52,653 bases of DNA from Comamonas sp. lk (GTDB taxonomy: Bacteria > Pseudomonadota > Gammaproteobacteria > Burkholderiales > Burkholderiaceae_C): contig CAMELV010000027.1 in assembly GCA_945925985.1 (NCBI GenBank), positions 1-52,653 of the forward strand, written 5' to 3'. The position numbers were made by a program, and so were the translations under genes. Below the pieces are notes generated by a model that had not been told where the DNA came from, did not search any database, and saw only the letters and a program-made list of their open reading frames with translations. Each line of letters starts with the position of its first letter. Positions within the stretch are counted from its first letter, which is position 1. This document shows positions 1 to 7,707 of this stretch, piece by piece.

Positions 1-1
1 G

Positions 2-91
2 ACCGAGGTGGCAGCAATGCGCAGCGACGTGCAGGGTCTCAAAATCGGCCCAACATCGGACAGCACTTACATGCACAAGGTGACCAAGTAA
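2..91 (+). CDS. C-terminal end of a probable oligopeptide ABC transporter binding protein (5' truncated)
   Basis: Only the last 29 codons are in the window, open from base 2 to a TAA at 89-91. The tail (GLKIGPTSD...MHKVTK) is of the kind seen at the C-terminus of family-5 extracellular solute-binding proteins (DppA/OppA group). The main support is position: it sits directly upstream of two DppB/DppC-type permeases and two DppD/DppF-type ATPases, where the periplasmic binding protein gene is normally found. The assignment is mostly contextual because the diagnostic part of the protein lies outside the window. Confidence 0.55.
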   Translation, partial: TEVAAMRSDVQGLKIGPTSDSTYMHKVTK

Positions 92-101
92 GCCCCTGCG
101 G

Positions 102-1178
102 GTGCTGGTCTTGAACCCGGCGGTGCAGGCGCAAACTGCGCCCCAGAGCGGCGCGCGCCTGCGCCGTAATCTGTGGCGTGTCGGCAAGTTTCTGACGGTC
201 ATTTTTTTGACCTATCTGGGCTTGCTGGCGGTCACCTTCTTTATTGGCAGGGTGATCCCGATCGACCCGGTGCTGGCGGTTGTGGGTGACCGGGCGCCCG
301 AACATGTCGTGGCGCGGGTCCGGGAAGAGATGGGCTTGAACAAGCCGCTGTTGCAGCAGTTTTACATCTACCTGGGCAAAGTAGCGCAGGGTGACTTCGG
401 CACCTCGGTGTTGACCTCCAACCCGGTGATGACGGATATCCGGCGCACTTTCCCCGCCACCATCGAGCTAGCTACCTTGGGCATTTTGATCGGCGCTGGT
501 TTGGGCGTGCCCTTGGGGGTGTGGGCGGCGGTCAGGCGGGGCGGTTTGGTTGACCAACTGGTTCGGGTCATGGGCCTGATCGGCTACTCGGTGCCGATTT
601 TCTGGCTCGGGCTGATGGGTCTGGTGCTGTTTTATGCCAAGCTGGGTTGGGTGGGTGGACCGGGTCGCATCGATGTCACCTATGAGTTTTCGGTCACGCT
701 CGAGAGCGGTTTCCTGCTGCTCGACACCGCGCGCCAAGGCCAGTGGGACGCGTTCCGCAACGTTCTGTCGCACCTGATCCTGCCGGCTTCCCTGCTGGGC
801 TATTTTTCATTGGCCTACATCAGCCGCATGACCCGCTCGTTCATGTTGCATGAGCTGAGCCAGGAGTACGTGGTGGCGGCCCGCGCCAAGGGTTTGTCTG
901 AGTCCCGCATCATCTGGCGCCACGCCCTGCGCAACGCCATGGTGCCGTTGGTGACGGTAATTGCCCTGTCTTATGCCGGCCTGCTGGAGGGCTCGGTCCT
1001 GACCGAAACCGTGTTTGCCTGGCCGGGTTTGGGGCTGTACATCACCAACTCGCTGCAAAACGCTGACATGAACGCCGTGCTGGGCGGCACCATCATCGTC
1101 GGCTCGGTCTTCATTGGTTTGAACCTGTTGTCCGACCTGCTGTACCAGTGGCTCGATCCACGGACCCGGGCACCCTGA
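102..1178 (+). CDS. Dipeptide/oligopeptide ABC transporter permease, DppB type
   Basis: Inner-membrane permease of a peptide-class ABC importer. The 358 residues have the DppB layout: a first membrane span near residues 30-50, a periplasmic stretch containing the GLNKPLLQQF and GDFGTS motifs, then about five further spans. The EAA cytoplasmic loop that docks with the ATPase (EYVVAARAKG...) is near residues 254-279. The start is uncertain. An in-frame stop at 81 leaves GTG 102, TTG 111 and GTG 123 as candidates and none has a clear ribosome-binding site; 102 is used here. The DppC-type partner follows after 12 bp, so the two probably form the membrane heterodimer. The substrate cannot be read from the permease, but the dipeptidase that ends the operon points to small or modified peptides. 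Confidence 0.9.
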   Translation: MLVLNPAVQAQTAPQSGARLRRNLWRVGKFLTVIFLTYLGLLAVTFFIGRVIPIDPVLAVVGDRAPEHVVARVREEMGLNKPLLQQFYIYLGKVAQGDFGTSVLTSNPVMTDIRRTFPATIELATLGILIGAGLGVPLGVWAAVRRGGLVDQLVRVMGLIGYSVPIFWLGLMGLVLFYAKLGWVGGPGRIDVTYEFSVTLESGFLLLDTARQGQWDAFRNVLSHLILPASLLGYFSLAYISRMTRSFMLHELSQEYVVAARAKGLSESRIIWRHALRNAMVPLVTVIALSYAGLLEGSVLTETVFAWPGLGLYITNSLQNADMNAVLGGTIIVGSVFIGLNLLSDLLYQWLDPRTRAP

Positions 1179-1190
1179 GTCGCACACCCC

Positions 1191-2129
1191 ATGACTGACC
1201 TTGCCAAGGCCGCACGGCCGTCGAGCCCGGAAACACTCCACGAATGGCTGATGGCCGAGCGGCCGCAGTCGCGCCGGCAGGCGGCCCTGGGCCGGGCCTA
1301 TGGCGCCTGGCGCATTTTTGCCCGTAACCGACTGGCCATGGTCGGCCTGGCGATCGTGCTGCTGTTGGTGCTGGTGGCGGTGTTTGCCGATCTGCTGGCG
1401 CCTTACTCGCCCTACATCGGCGACCTGCGCACCACCCGTCTGCTGCCGCCGTCCAGCGCGCACTGGTTTGGCACCGACGACCAGGGGCGCGACATCCTGT
1501 CACGCATCATCCATGGTTCGCGCATCACGCTGTATGTGGTGGTGCTGGTGGCGGTATTGGCCGCGCCCATCGGTCTGGTGGTGGGCACGGTGGCCGGTTA
1601 TCTGGGTGGCTGGGCCGATGCGGTGCTGATGCGCATCACCGATATTTTTCTGGCTTTCCCCCGGCTCATTCTGGCCCTGGCATTTGTAGCGGCCCTGGGG
1701 CCCGGCATCGAAAATGCGGTCATCGCGATCGCCATCACGTCCTGGCCGCCCTATGCCCGCATTGCCCGCGCCGAGACGCTGACCATCCGCCAGGCAGACT
1801 ACATCGCGGCCGTTCAGCTGATCGGTGCATCACGCTGGCGCATCGTTGTGCGTCACATCATGCCGCTGTGTGTGTCCTCGGTGATCGTGCGGGTCACGCT
1901 GGACATGGCCGGCATCATCCTGACCGCCGCCGGCCTGGGCTTTTTGGGCCTGGGCGCGCAGCCGCCTATGCCCGAGTGGGGCGCCCTGATCGCCAACGGC
2001 CGGCTCTACGTGCTGGACCAGTGGTGGGTGGCGGCCGCGCCAGGCGCGGCAATTTTTCTGGTGAGCCTGGCTTTCAACCTGCTGGGTGACGGTTTGCGCG
2101 ACGCACTCGACCCCAAGGCGGCCAAATGA
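1191..2129 (+). CDS. Dipeptide/oligopeptide ABC transporter permease, DppC type
   Basis: Second membrane subunit of the peptide importer, 312 residues. It has the long cytoplasmic N-terminus of DppC proteins, a first span near residues 48-70 followed by the HWFGTDDQGRDILSR motif diagnostic of the DppC/OppC group, and an EAA loop (DYIAAVQLIGAS...) near residues 202-225. The ATG is used as start. The stop overlaps the start of the next ATPase gene by 4 bp (ATGA), which indicates translational coupling within one operon. It should pair with the DppB-type protein upstream and be driven by the two ATPases downstream. Confidence 0.92.
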   Translation: MTDLAKAARPSSPETLHEWLMAERPQSRRQAALGRAYGAWRIFARNRLAMVGLAIVLLLVLVAVFADLLAPYSPYIGDLRTTRLLPPSSAHWFGTDDQGRDILSRIIHGSRITLYVVVLVAVLAAPIGLVVGTVAGYLGGWADAVLMRITDIFLAFPRLILALAFVAALGPGIENAVIAIAITSWPPYARIARAETLTIRQADYIAAVQLIGASRWRIVVRHIMPLCVSSVIVRVTLDMAGIILTAAGLGFLGLGAQPPMPEWGALIANGRLYVLDQWWVAAAPGAAIFLVSLAFNLLGDGLRDALDPKAAK

Positions 2130-2977
2130 GCAGCGACACCAACGCCCCGGTGCTGGTGGTCGATGACCTGCGCGTGGCCTTTCCCAACCGCGATGGCGGG
2201 TATACCGAGGCTGTGCGTGGCGTCAGTTTTACCCTGGGGCGGGAGCGCCTGGGCATCGTGGGCGAGTCGGGTTCCGGCAAGTCGCAGACCGGGCGCGCCA
2301 TTCTGGGCCTGACCGCACCCGAGGGCCGGGTCACGGCCCAGCGCCTGCAGTTTCATGGCACCGACCTGCTGGGCTGTTCGCCGCGCCAGCGCCGAGCGCT
2401 GCGCGGCGGCCGCATTGCCATGGTGCTGCAGGACCCCAAGTTTTCTCTCAACCCGGTCATGACCATTGGCGACCAGATCATGGAGACCCTGCGTGCGCAC
2501 AGCCGGGTGTCGGGCCGTGAAGCGCGCCAGGCTGCATTGGTGGCGCTGGAATCGGTGCAGATCGACGACCCGGCCCGGGTCTTCCGGCTTTACCCGCATG
2601 AGGTGTCGGGCGGCATGGGCCAGCGCGCCATGATCGCCATGATGCTGATCGCCAACCCCGAGTTGCTGATTGCTGACGAGCCCACCTCGGCGCTCGATGT
2701 CACCGTGCAGTTGCAGGTGCTGGCCATTTTGGACGGGCTGGTGCGCCAGCGCGGCATGGGGCTGATTTTCATCTCGCACGATCTGCGCCTGGTCTCGACC
2801 TTTTGCGACCGCATCCTGGTGATGTACGCCGGCCGAGTGGTGGAAGAGATCGCTGCGGGTGGCCTGGCCGACGCCCGCCACCCCTACACGCTGGGCCTGC
2901 TCAATTGCCTGCCCAAGCTGGGCGATGTGCGGCACCCTTTGCCCACGCTGGACCGGCAGCCGGAGTGGGCGCTGTGA
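2126..2977 (+). CDS. Peptide ABC transporter ATP-binding protein, DppD type
   Basis: Cytoplasmic ATPase of the importer, 283 residues. Walker A (GESGSGKS) is near residue 46, the ABC signature (VSGGMGQR) near 160 and Walker B ([12 protein letters not shown]) near 180. The C-terminus carries a short version of the oligopeptide-transporter extension (HPYTLGLL), so the protein is on the small side for DppD, which is usually about 320 residues or more. Its ATG overlaps the permease stop by 4 bp. It overlaps the next ATPase by GTGA, which supports co-translation of the two nucleotide-binding subunits as a heterodimer. Confidence 0.93.
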   Translation: MSSDTNAPVLVVDDLRVAFPNRDGGYTEAVRGVSFTLGRERLGIVGESGSGKSQTGRAILGLTAPEGRVTAQRLQFHGTDLLGCSPRQRRALRGGRIAMVLQDPKFSLNPVMTIGDQIMETLRAHSRVSGREARQAALVALESVQIDDPARVFRLYPHEVSGGMGQRAMIAMMLIANPELLIADEPTSALDVTVQLQVLAILDGLVRQRGMGLIFISHDLRLVSTFCDRILVMYAGRVVEEIAAGGLADARHPYTLGLLNCLPKLGDVRHPLPTLDRQPEWAL

Positions 2978-3774
2978 GCCGCCCCGTTGGCATTGCCGTG
3001 CAAGGCCTGCGCGTCACCTACGACGGCTTTGTCGCGGTGGCAGACACCTCGTTCCAGGTGGCGCCCGGCGGCAGCTTTGGTTTGGTCGGTGAGTCGGGCT
3101 CGGGCAAATCGACCGTGCTGCGCGCCATCTGTGGCCTGGCGCCCTTGGCCGCGGGTAGTGTGCAACTGCTAGGTGAAGCCTCGGGTACCAAGGATGGTGC
3201 CGTGGCTGAGCCTGCGCTGCCCAAGCCCGGCAGCAAACCGTTTCGCCGCTTGGTGCAGATGGTGTTTCAGGACCCCTATGGCTCGCTGCACCCGCGCCAG
3301 ACGGTAGACCGCATCCTGGCCGAGCCGCTGGCTATCCACAAGATGGACGACGCCGAAACCCGAATTGAGCGGGCGCTTGACGAGGTGGGCCTGGGCACCG
3401 GTTTCCGGTTCCGCTACCCGCACCAACTCTCGGGCGGCCAGCGCCAGCGCATCGCGATTGCACGGGCTCTGATTTTGGAGCCGCAGATTCTGCTGCTCGA
3501 TGAGCCCACCTCAGCGCTGGACGCCTCGGTGCAGGCCGAGGTGCTCAACCTGCTCGAAGACCTGCGTCACCGGCGTGGCCTGACCTTTGTCATGGTCAGC
3601 CACGATTTGGCAGTGGTCACTCATTTGTGCGACCGCCTCATGGTGATGCAGCGTGGCCAGACAGTGGAGCTGGTCAGCTCGGCCGACTTGGCAGCCAGCC
3701 GCGTCAGCCACCGCTATACCCAAAACCTGATGGAAGCCTCTGCGGGCTTTCGCCGCACCGGAGAGTTGCCATGA
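2974..3774 (+). CDS. Peptide ABC transporter ATP-binding protein, DppF/OppF type
   Basis: Second ATPase of the heterodimeric motor, 266 residues. Walker A (GESGSGKST) lies near residue 40, the signature (LSGGQRQR) near 152 and Walker B ([11 protein letters not shown]) near 173. The frame is open well upstream inside dppD, but GTG 2974 is chosen because it overlaps the dppD stop as GTGA and places the N-terminus (SRPVGIAVQGLRVTY) correctly before the first beta strand. The C-terminal extension is shorter than in classical OppF proteins. Its stop overlaps the dipeptidase start as ATGA. Confidence 0.92.
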   Translation: MSRPVGIAVQGLRVTYDGFVAVADTSFQVAPGGSFGLVGESGSGKSTVLRAICGLAPLAAGSVQLLGEASGTKDGAVAEPALPKPGSKPFRRLVQMVFQDPYGSLHPRQTVDRILAEPLAIHKMDDAETRIERALDEVGLGTGFRFRYPHQLSGGQRQRIAIARALILEPQILLLDEPTSALDASVQAEVLNLLEDLRHRRGLTFVMVSHDLAVVTHLCDRLMVMQRGQTVELVSSADLAASRVSHRYTQNLMEASAGFRRTGELP

Positions 3775-4736
3775 TCCACTGGGAAGCCCACGCCTGTCTG
3801 CCCCTGCACCCGCAGGCCAGCTTTGCGCCAATAGAGCGCTTTCATGCTGCCGGCGTGCACTATGTCTCGATCAACATCGGCATGGACATGAACCCGCTGT
3901 CGCAGGTGATGCAGACCATCGCCGGCTTTCGTGCCAGCGTGGCCGCCCAGCCCGAGCGCTTTGTGCTGGCCAACACCGTGCAAGACGTGCAGCGTGCCGC
4001 CGCCCAGGGCAAGCTGGCCATTGGCTTTGACCTGGAAGGCGCCATGCCCCTGCTGGAGCAGCCCGACATGGTGGCCGTGTACCAGAGCCTGGGCGTGCGC
4101 CAGATGCACCTGGCCTATAACCGCAACAACAGCGTGGCCGGTGGCTGCCATGATGTTGAGCAGGGCCTCACCTCGCTTGGGTACCGGGTGGTGCAAGCCA
4201 TCAACGCCGCGGGCGTGCTGATGGACTGTTCGCACACCGGTCGGCGCTGCAGCCTGGACATCATGGCGGCGTCTAGCGCGCCGGTGATCTTCAGCCATGC
4301 CAACCCCCTGTCGCTGGTGGAGCACGGCCGCAACGTCACCGACGAGCAGATCCGGACCTGTGCCGCCACCGGTGGCGTGGTTTGCGTCTCGGGCGTGTCG
4401 TTTTTTCTGGGCAATAACCATCCCACTGCGGTGGATGTCGCACGCCACGCCGCTTATGTGGCCGACCTGGTGGGTGTGCAGCACGCCGGCGTTGGCCTGG
4501 ACATCAGCTTTCGCCAGCCCGAGCTCGACGACAACCCGCCCGACAACTACGACCCAAGCTACTGGTGGCCCAGTTCAGCGGGCTACAACCGGGCCGTACA
4601 CCCGTCCACTTACACCCCGATAGACACCTGGCAGGTGCTAGGCCAAGCCCTGCAAGACACCGGCATGACGGCGACTGAGGCCGCACTGGTGATGGGCGGG
4701 AACATGATGCGGGTGGCAGGCCAGGTCTGGCGCTGA
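3771..4736 (+). CDS. Membrane-dipeptidase-family (M19) hydrolase
   Basis: Zinc-dependent dipeptidase of the renal/membrane dipeptidase family, 321 residues, with no signal peptide, so probably cytoplasmic despite the family name. It would cleave the small peptides brought in by the ABC system encoded just upstream. Family metal-site landmarks are visible: His near residue 7 (EAHACLPL), Glu near 89 (FDLEGAMPL), His near 155 (DCSHTGR), His near 175 (SHANPL) and an Asp in GVGLDIS. In the usual DxHxDxP motif the second metal ligand Asp is replaced by Cys here, so the metal site may be altered. ATG 3771 is chosen because it overlaps the dppF stop (ATGA). Substrate preference, including D-amino-acid dipeptides, cannot be told from sequence. 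Confidence 0.88.
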   Translation: MIHWEAHACLPLHPQASFAPIERFHAAGVHYVSINIGMDMNPLSQVMQTIAGFRASVAAQPERFVLANTVQDVQRAAAQGKLAIGFDLEGAMPLLEQPDMVAVYQSLGVRQMHLAYNRNNSVAGGCHDVEQGLTSLGYRVVQAINAAGVLMDCSHTGRRCSLDIMAASSAPVIFSHANPLSLVEHGRNVTDEQIRTCAATGGVVCVSGVSFFLGNNHPTAVDVARHAAYVADLVGVQHAGVGLDISFRQPELDDNPPDNYDPSYWWPSSAGYNRAVHPSTYTPIDTWQVLGQALQDTGMTATEAALVMGGNMMRVAGQVWR

Positions 4737-4775
4737 GCAAAGCACCTTTACGCCAACGGCGCCCACCTTCCCGTG

Positions 4776-4795
4776 ATTCCCGTGTAAACGGGAAT
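4776..4795. repeat. Short dispersed palindromic repeat (ATTCCCGT..ACGGGAAT)
   Basis: A perfect 8-bp stem with a 4-nt loop lies between the convergent dipeptidase and FGE-like genes and is followed by the bases CCAGG. The same core plus CCAGG recurs in the larger element at 6681-6747, so this appears to be a partial copy of a dispersed intergenic repeat. It could also act as a bidirectional transcript-end hairpin, but there is no T-run on either side. Confidence 0.6.
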
Positions 4796-4803
4796 CCAGG
4801 TAG

Positions 4804-5625
4804 TCAGTGCAGCGGCTTGGCGCAGCGGAACCCAATGTAGACCACAGCGGTATCGGCAGGTTTGCCTTGCAGGTGGTCGGCCTGCATCTGGGCGGCGCCG
4901 TACCACCAGGAGCCGCCCCGCGTGCGCCGCTCGGCGCGCCCGGCCTCTGCCATGCCAGTGCTCTGCGGCTCGTCCACCCATTCCCACGCATTGCCGCCCA
5001 TGTCGTGCAAGCCGTTCACACCGGCTGGCGTCTGGGCGACGCGGGCGTGGCCATGGCCTCGGGACAGGCTGGCGCCATGGCGAAGGGCGCGTTGCTGGGC
5101 CGCAGCCCCACAGTCAGCCAGGCACTGTGCGCCCTGGTGTGAGTCGCCAGTGGGGTAGCGGTAGCTGCGCCCGGTTGAAAAGCCCGCCGGCGGTGTAGCA
5201 CGTTGCTCGGTGTAGGCCGCGCTGACCCACTGCGCATCAGTTGGCAAGCGCCCGCCGGCCCATCGGCAAAAGGCCTGGGCCTCGTCGAAGCCGATGTGCA
5301 CGGCCGGCTCGTCCTCGGCGGTTCGCCCCGGGGCGCCGCCAAAGGGTGCGGCCCAGGTCCAGCCCGGTTTCTGAACCCAGCCGGCCTCGAAAACAGCACC
5401 ACCGCCCTCGCGCTCGGCGCGGGTCAGGCTGCCGGTGGCCTGCGCGAAGCGGCGAAACTGCCCGACCGTGGTTTCAGTGCGTGCCAGACTGAAGCCGTTC
5501 AAGGGCACCCAGTCGATACCGGCCGGGTTGCTGGCGCCAGTGGCGCCCAGGGCGATCGACGAAGTACCGAGTGCTGCCGTTAAGCACAGGCCAAACAAGG
5601 GGAGCCAGAGGACATTTTTTTGCAT
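4804..5625 (-). CDS. Exported formylglycine-generating-enzyme-like (SUMF1 domain) protein
   Basis: 273 residues with an N-terminal signal peptide (about residues 1-28, ending near ALGATGA), then an FGE-sulfatase domain. Visible landmarks are the early ETTVGQFRRFA motif, AFCRWAGGRLPTDAQW near the middle, GLHDMGGNAWEW, RTRGGSWWYG and the C-terminal GFRCAK. True formylglycine-generating enzymes use a Cys pair near the C-terminus. Only the Cys of GFRC is present, and the partner position after RGGSW lacks Cys, so this is probably a non-FGE member of the fold with a structural or other periplasmic role. The reading frame is open upstream to 5808, but ATG 5625 has a good ribosome-binding site (CAGGA) and the signal peptide directly after it. 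Confidence 0.85.
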   Translation of the reverse strand: MQKNVLWLPLFGLCLTAALGTSSIALGATGASNPAGIDWVPLNGFSLARTETTVGQFRRFAQATGSLTRAEREGGGAVFEAGWVQKPGWTWAAPFGGAPGRTAEDEPAVHIGFDEAQAFCRWAGGRLPTDAQWVSAAYTEQRATPPAGFSTGRSYRYPTGDSHQGAQCLADCGAAAQQRALRHGASLSRGHGHARVAQTPAGVNGLHDMGGNAWEWVDEPQSTGMAEAGRAERRTRGGSWWYGAAQMQADHLQGKPADTAVVYIGFRCAKPLH

Positions 5626-5884
5626 CGTGTCCTGATTTTGTCGGTGCGGGCCGCAGTAGGCGCAGGATGCCAGGCCAAAACCCCAAGCCTGGATCAAGAA
5701 TGCGCCGACCATAGGGTCACCCGGCTTCGGGTACGAAGATCGGCATCTCAACCCTGCAAGGTACCACCATGGATACGCTGATGCCCCAACCGCCGCACGA
5801 TGCCACATTGGCTGTAGCTGTTCAAGACTTCCCCCTGGGCTCGAACCCGCAGCGCGATGGCTTGCGGCAAGCTGGGTTTAAAGC

Positions 5885-6178
5885 ATGACTTTGCCAACTT
5901 TTGACCAATTCAGAGAGGCCGTGCTGGCTGAGGGCTTCGATGAAGTGTTGGGGCGTGAGGGCGCGCCGGGCAAGCTGGTTGACAGCCACCGCCATCCCTG
6001 GGGCGTCAAGGCGTTGGTGGTGCGTGGTGAGATGGTGTTGACTGTGGGAGAGTCTGCGAGCCACTACAAAGCTGGTGATCAGTTTGCCCTGTCGCGCGAC
6101 ACGCTGCACACCGAGCAGTACGGCTCGGAGGGCGCGACGTTCTGGGTGGGGCGCAAGAATCCGCCGACCGCTGACTGA
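5885..6178 (+). CDS. Small single-domain cupin protein
   Basis: 97 residues forming one cupin beta-barrel. The metal-binding His pair of cupin motif 1 is seen at H35 and H37 (DSHRHPW), followed by the VVRGEMVLTV strand, the YKAGDQF turn and a His near 77 (LHTEQYG) of motif 2. Proteins of this size often bind a metal and act as small enzymes or sensors; no substrate can be inferred. It starts with ATG 5885 and is followed 51 bp later by the CDGSH gene on the same strand. Confidence 0.85.
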   Translation: MTLPTFDQFREAVLAEGFDEVLGREGAPGKLVDSHRHPWGVKALVVRGEMVLTVGESASHYKAGDQFALSRDTLHTEQYGSEGATFWVGRKNPPTAD

Positions 6179-6229
6179 GGTTGGTTGCGGTACGATGGGT
6201 TGACACTAACCAATCACAAGGACACCACC

Positions 6230-6469
6230 ATGGACGCACTCATTCCCCAGAAGTCACCCTATGCCCGGGACGTTGAGGCCGGCAAGAGCTACTACTGGTG
6301 CTCATGCGGGCAAAGCAAGTCGCAACCTTTTTGCGACGGCTCACACAAGGGCTCAGGATTTACACCTGTGAAATATGACGCCACCGAAAGCCGGACCGTG
6401 TACTTCTGCGGCTGCAAACAAAGTGCCAACCAACCTCTGTGCGACGGCGCGCACAAAGCCCTGGTCTGA
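6230..6469 (+). CDS. Double CDGSH-type iron-sulfur protein
   Basis: 79 residues carrying two copies of the CDGSH iron-sulfur motif. The first has ligands C24, C26, C35 and H39 (CSCGQ...FCDGSH); the second has C60, C62, C71 and H75 (CGCKQ...LCDGAH). Each should bind a 2Fe-2S cluster with three Cys and one His, as in bacterial mitoNEET-like proteins. The protein is soluble, with no membrane segment, and probably acts in electron or cluster transfer. ATG 6230 is preferred over the longer open frame because the domain begins shortly after it. Confidence 0.92.
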   Translation: MDALIPQKSPYARDVEAGKSYYWCSCGQSKSQPFCDGSHKGSGFTPVKYDATESRTVYFCGCKQSANQPLCDGAHKALV

Positions 6470-6510
6470 GTTTTAACCGGCCAGTTGCCCTGGTGTCCTG
6501 GCGTTAAGGA

Positions 6511-6530
6511 TTGCTATTGAAATAGTAGCT
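6511..6530. repeat. Short dispersed palindrome, Comamonadaceae type, copy 1
   Basis: Read on the minus strand this is AGCTACTATTTCAATAGCAA. It shares GCTACTATTT followed by TAGC with the element at 12151-12170. A perfect 5-bp stem (CTATT/AATAG) surrounds a 2-nt centre. From memory, short A+T-centred palindromes of this kind are very abundant between genes in Comamonadaceae genomes. Confidence 0.6.
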
Positions 6531-6680
6531 AACTCGCTAATGAATACGGGGCTTAGAGCCTGTTTTGACGAATAATTATATGGTCTAAGTTGGCCTAGGC
6601 GTTGTCGTTGGCCTTGGCTGAGCAAGGTTTCGCTCCGGCAGGCTGCCGCTCGTTATTCCCGTCGCTGCCTCTTCAGTTTC

Positions 6681-6747
6681 TCGTCATTCCCGGCTGCGAC
6701 CGGGAATCCAGGGTTTCATGGATCCCCGATCAGGCCGGGGATGACGA
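6681..6747. repeat. Nested inverted-repeat element (TCGTCATTCCCGG...CCGGGGATGACGA)
   Basis: The outer arms 6681-6693 and 6735-6747 pair over 13 bp with one mismatch. Two inner hairpins are nested inside: 6686-6693 with 6700-6707 (ATTCCCGG/CCGGGAAT) and 6722-6728 with 6736-6742 (ATCCCCG/CGGGGAT). The half at 4776-4795 has the same core. This is the familiar dispersed repeat style (GTCATTCCCG...CGGGAATCCAG) found in many proteobacterial genomes. Confidence 0.75.
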
Positions 6748-6780
6748 GAGGCTGGCCGGTGAGAAAAGAACCAACCCTTG

Positions 6781-7695
6781 CTAGCTTCGGAGCTGCCCCT
6801 GCATCGCCAGCACGCGCTCAACATTAAGTTCAAGCTCCCGCATTTGATGGGCATCCAGCGGCCGAACACTGGCTCGGCACAGCGGCGTGGCGAACAGGCC
6901 TTCGCGGTGACGCAGGTGCTTGAAGAAGCGAATACTGGTGTCCAGGTGCTGGTTGGAAAAGGCCAGCACTGGGCTGAGCTGCTCGTGCAGGGCGCGGGCG
7001 CCGGCCACGTCGCCGGCTTGAAAGCGCCGGTAAATTGCCACGTAAATCGCGTCCATGGCGGTGGGAATGAAGGCGTGCACGCCCCGGTGCAGGGCTTCCA
7101 TCATCTGCGCGGCGGCCCAGCCGCCGCTGACATGCAGGGCGCCCTGGGTGGCTGCCAGCACCGCCGAGTATTTGGGGCCGGGCAGCGCCACCTCGATCTT
7201 CAGGCACTGGAACGCCGGCAGCTGCTCGCGCAGCAACAAAATATCGTCGAGCGCCAAGCCCGGGCCGCCAAAATCCAGGTCTTGCACCATCAGCATGGGT
7301 GGGCCAACCTGGGCCAGGGCGGCCATCTGGGCCACCAGGGCCTCGCCGGCCAGACCGGCGGGCGCCTGACACAGCATGATCTGGGCGCCGAACTCTCGCG
7401 CCATGGCCGCCAGCGCCACCCTGTCGGTCTGCTCAGCACTGCTGCAGCCGATGATGACCGGTATGCGGCCTGCCGTTTGTGCCAGAAAAGTCTGCGCCAC
7501 CAGGCGCTTCTCAGTCAGCGTGAGACTGGCGGTTTCTGCAGCTACCGCCAGGATCAACATGCCCGCCACGCCGGCTTGCAGCACGGCATCCACCGAGCGC
7601 CGAATGCTGACTTGGTCAACGCTGCCGTCGGCCAGAAACGGCGTGTTCATGCTTGGCACAATGCCGCGCAGAAAGGCCGGGCCAGGCTGAGTCAT
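6781..7695 (-). CDS. DapA-family (DHDPS-like) lyase/aldolase with divergent active site
   Basis: 304 residues with the TIM-barrel layout of the dihydrodipicolinate synthase / N-acetylneuraminate lyase family. The Schiff-base Lys is present at about residue 166 (CLKIEVALPGPK). Two other family landmarks are changed: the GTTGE loop near residues 42-55 reads GVAGMLILAVAAET, and the catalytic Tyr motif (normally YNxP) near 136-142 reads MVQDLDF. It may therefore cleave or dehydrate a 2-keto-3-deoxy sugar acid by a modified mechanism, or be a relic. It is the last gene of the minus-strand arm, 12 bp after dctM, so it is expected to act on a sugar acid imported by the TRAP system. Confidence 0.85.
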   Translation of the reverse strand: MTQPGPAFLRGIVPSMNTPFLADGSVDQVSIRRSVDAVLQAGVAGMLILAVAAETASLTLTEKRLVAQTFLAQTAGRIPVIIGCSSAEQTDRVALAAMAREFGAQIMLCQAPAGLAGEALVAQMAALAQVGPPMLMVQDLDFGGPGLALDDILLLREQLPAFQCLKIEVALPGPKYSAVLAATQGALHVSGGWAAAQMMEALHRGVHAFIPTAMDAIYVAIYRRFQAGDVAGARALHEQLSPVLAFSNQHLDTSIRFFKHLRHREGLFATPLCRASVRPLDAHQMRELELNVERVLAMQGQLRS

Positions 7696-7707
7696 ATCGG
7701 CCTACAT

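Larger units (their letters stand above)
6470..6780. other. Intergenic region between convergent genes, with two repeats
   Basis: This 311-bp gap separates the CDGSH gene from the convergent DapA-like gene. It contains a copy of the short GCTACTATTT-type palindrome (6511-6530) and the larger nested inverted repeat (6681-6747), described separately. The rest shows no convincing gene; an open frame at 6602-6784 only reads through the repeat. Confidence 0.7.

Noticed and set aside
2006..2935. Long open frame on the minus strand opposite the DppD-type gene
   Set aside because: It is a G+C-driven antisense shadow: the plus-strand product has all ABC ATPase motifs and the antisense product is His/Gln/Arg-rich without domains. 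The same applies to long antisense frames at 6778-7803, 8074-9174, 9608-10510 and 25139-25948.
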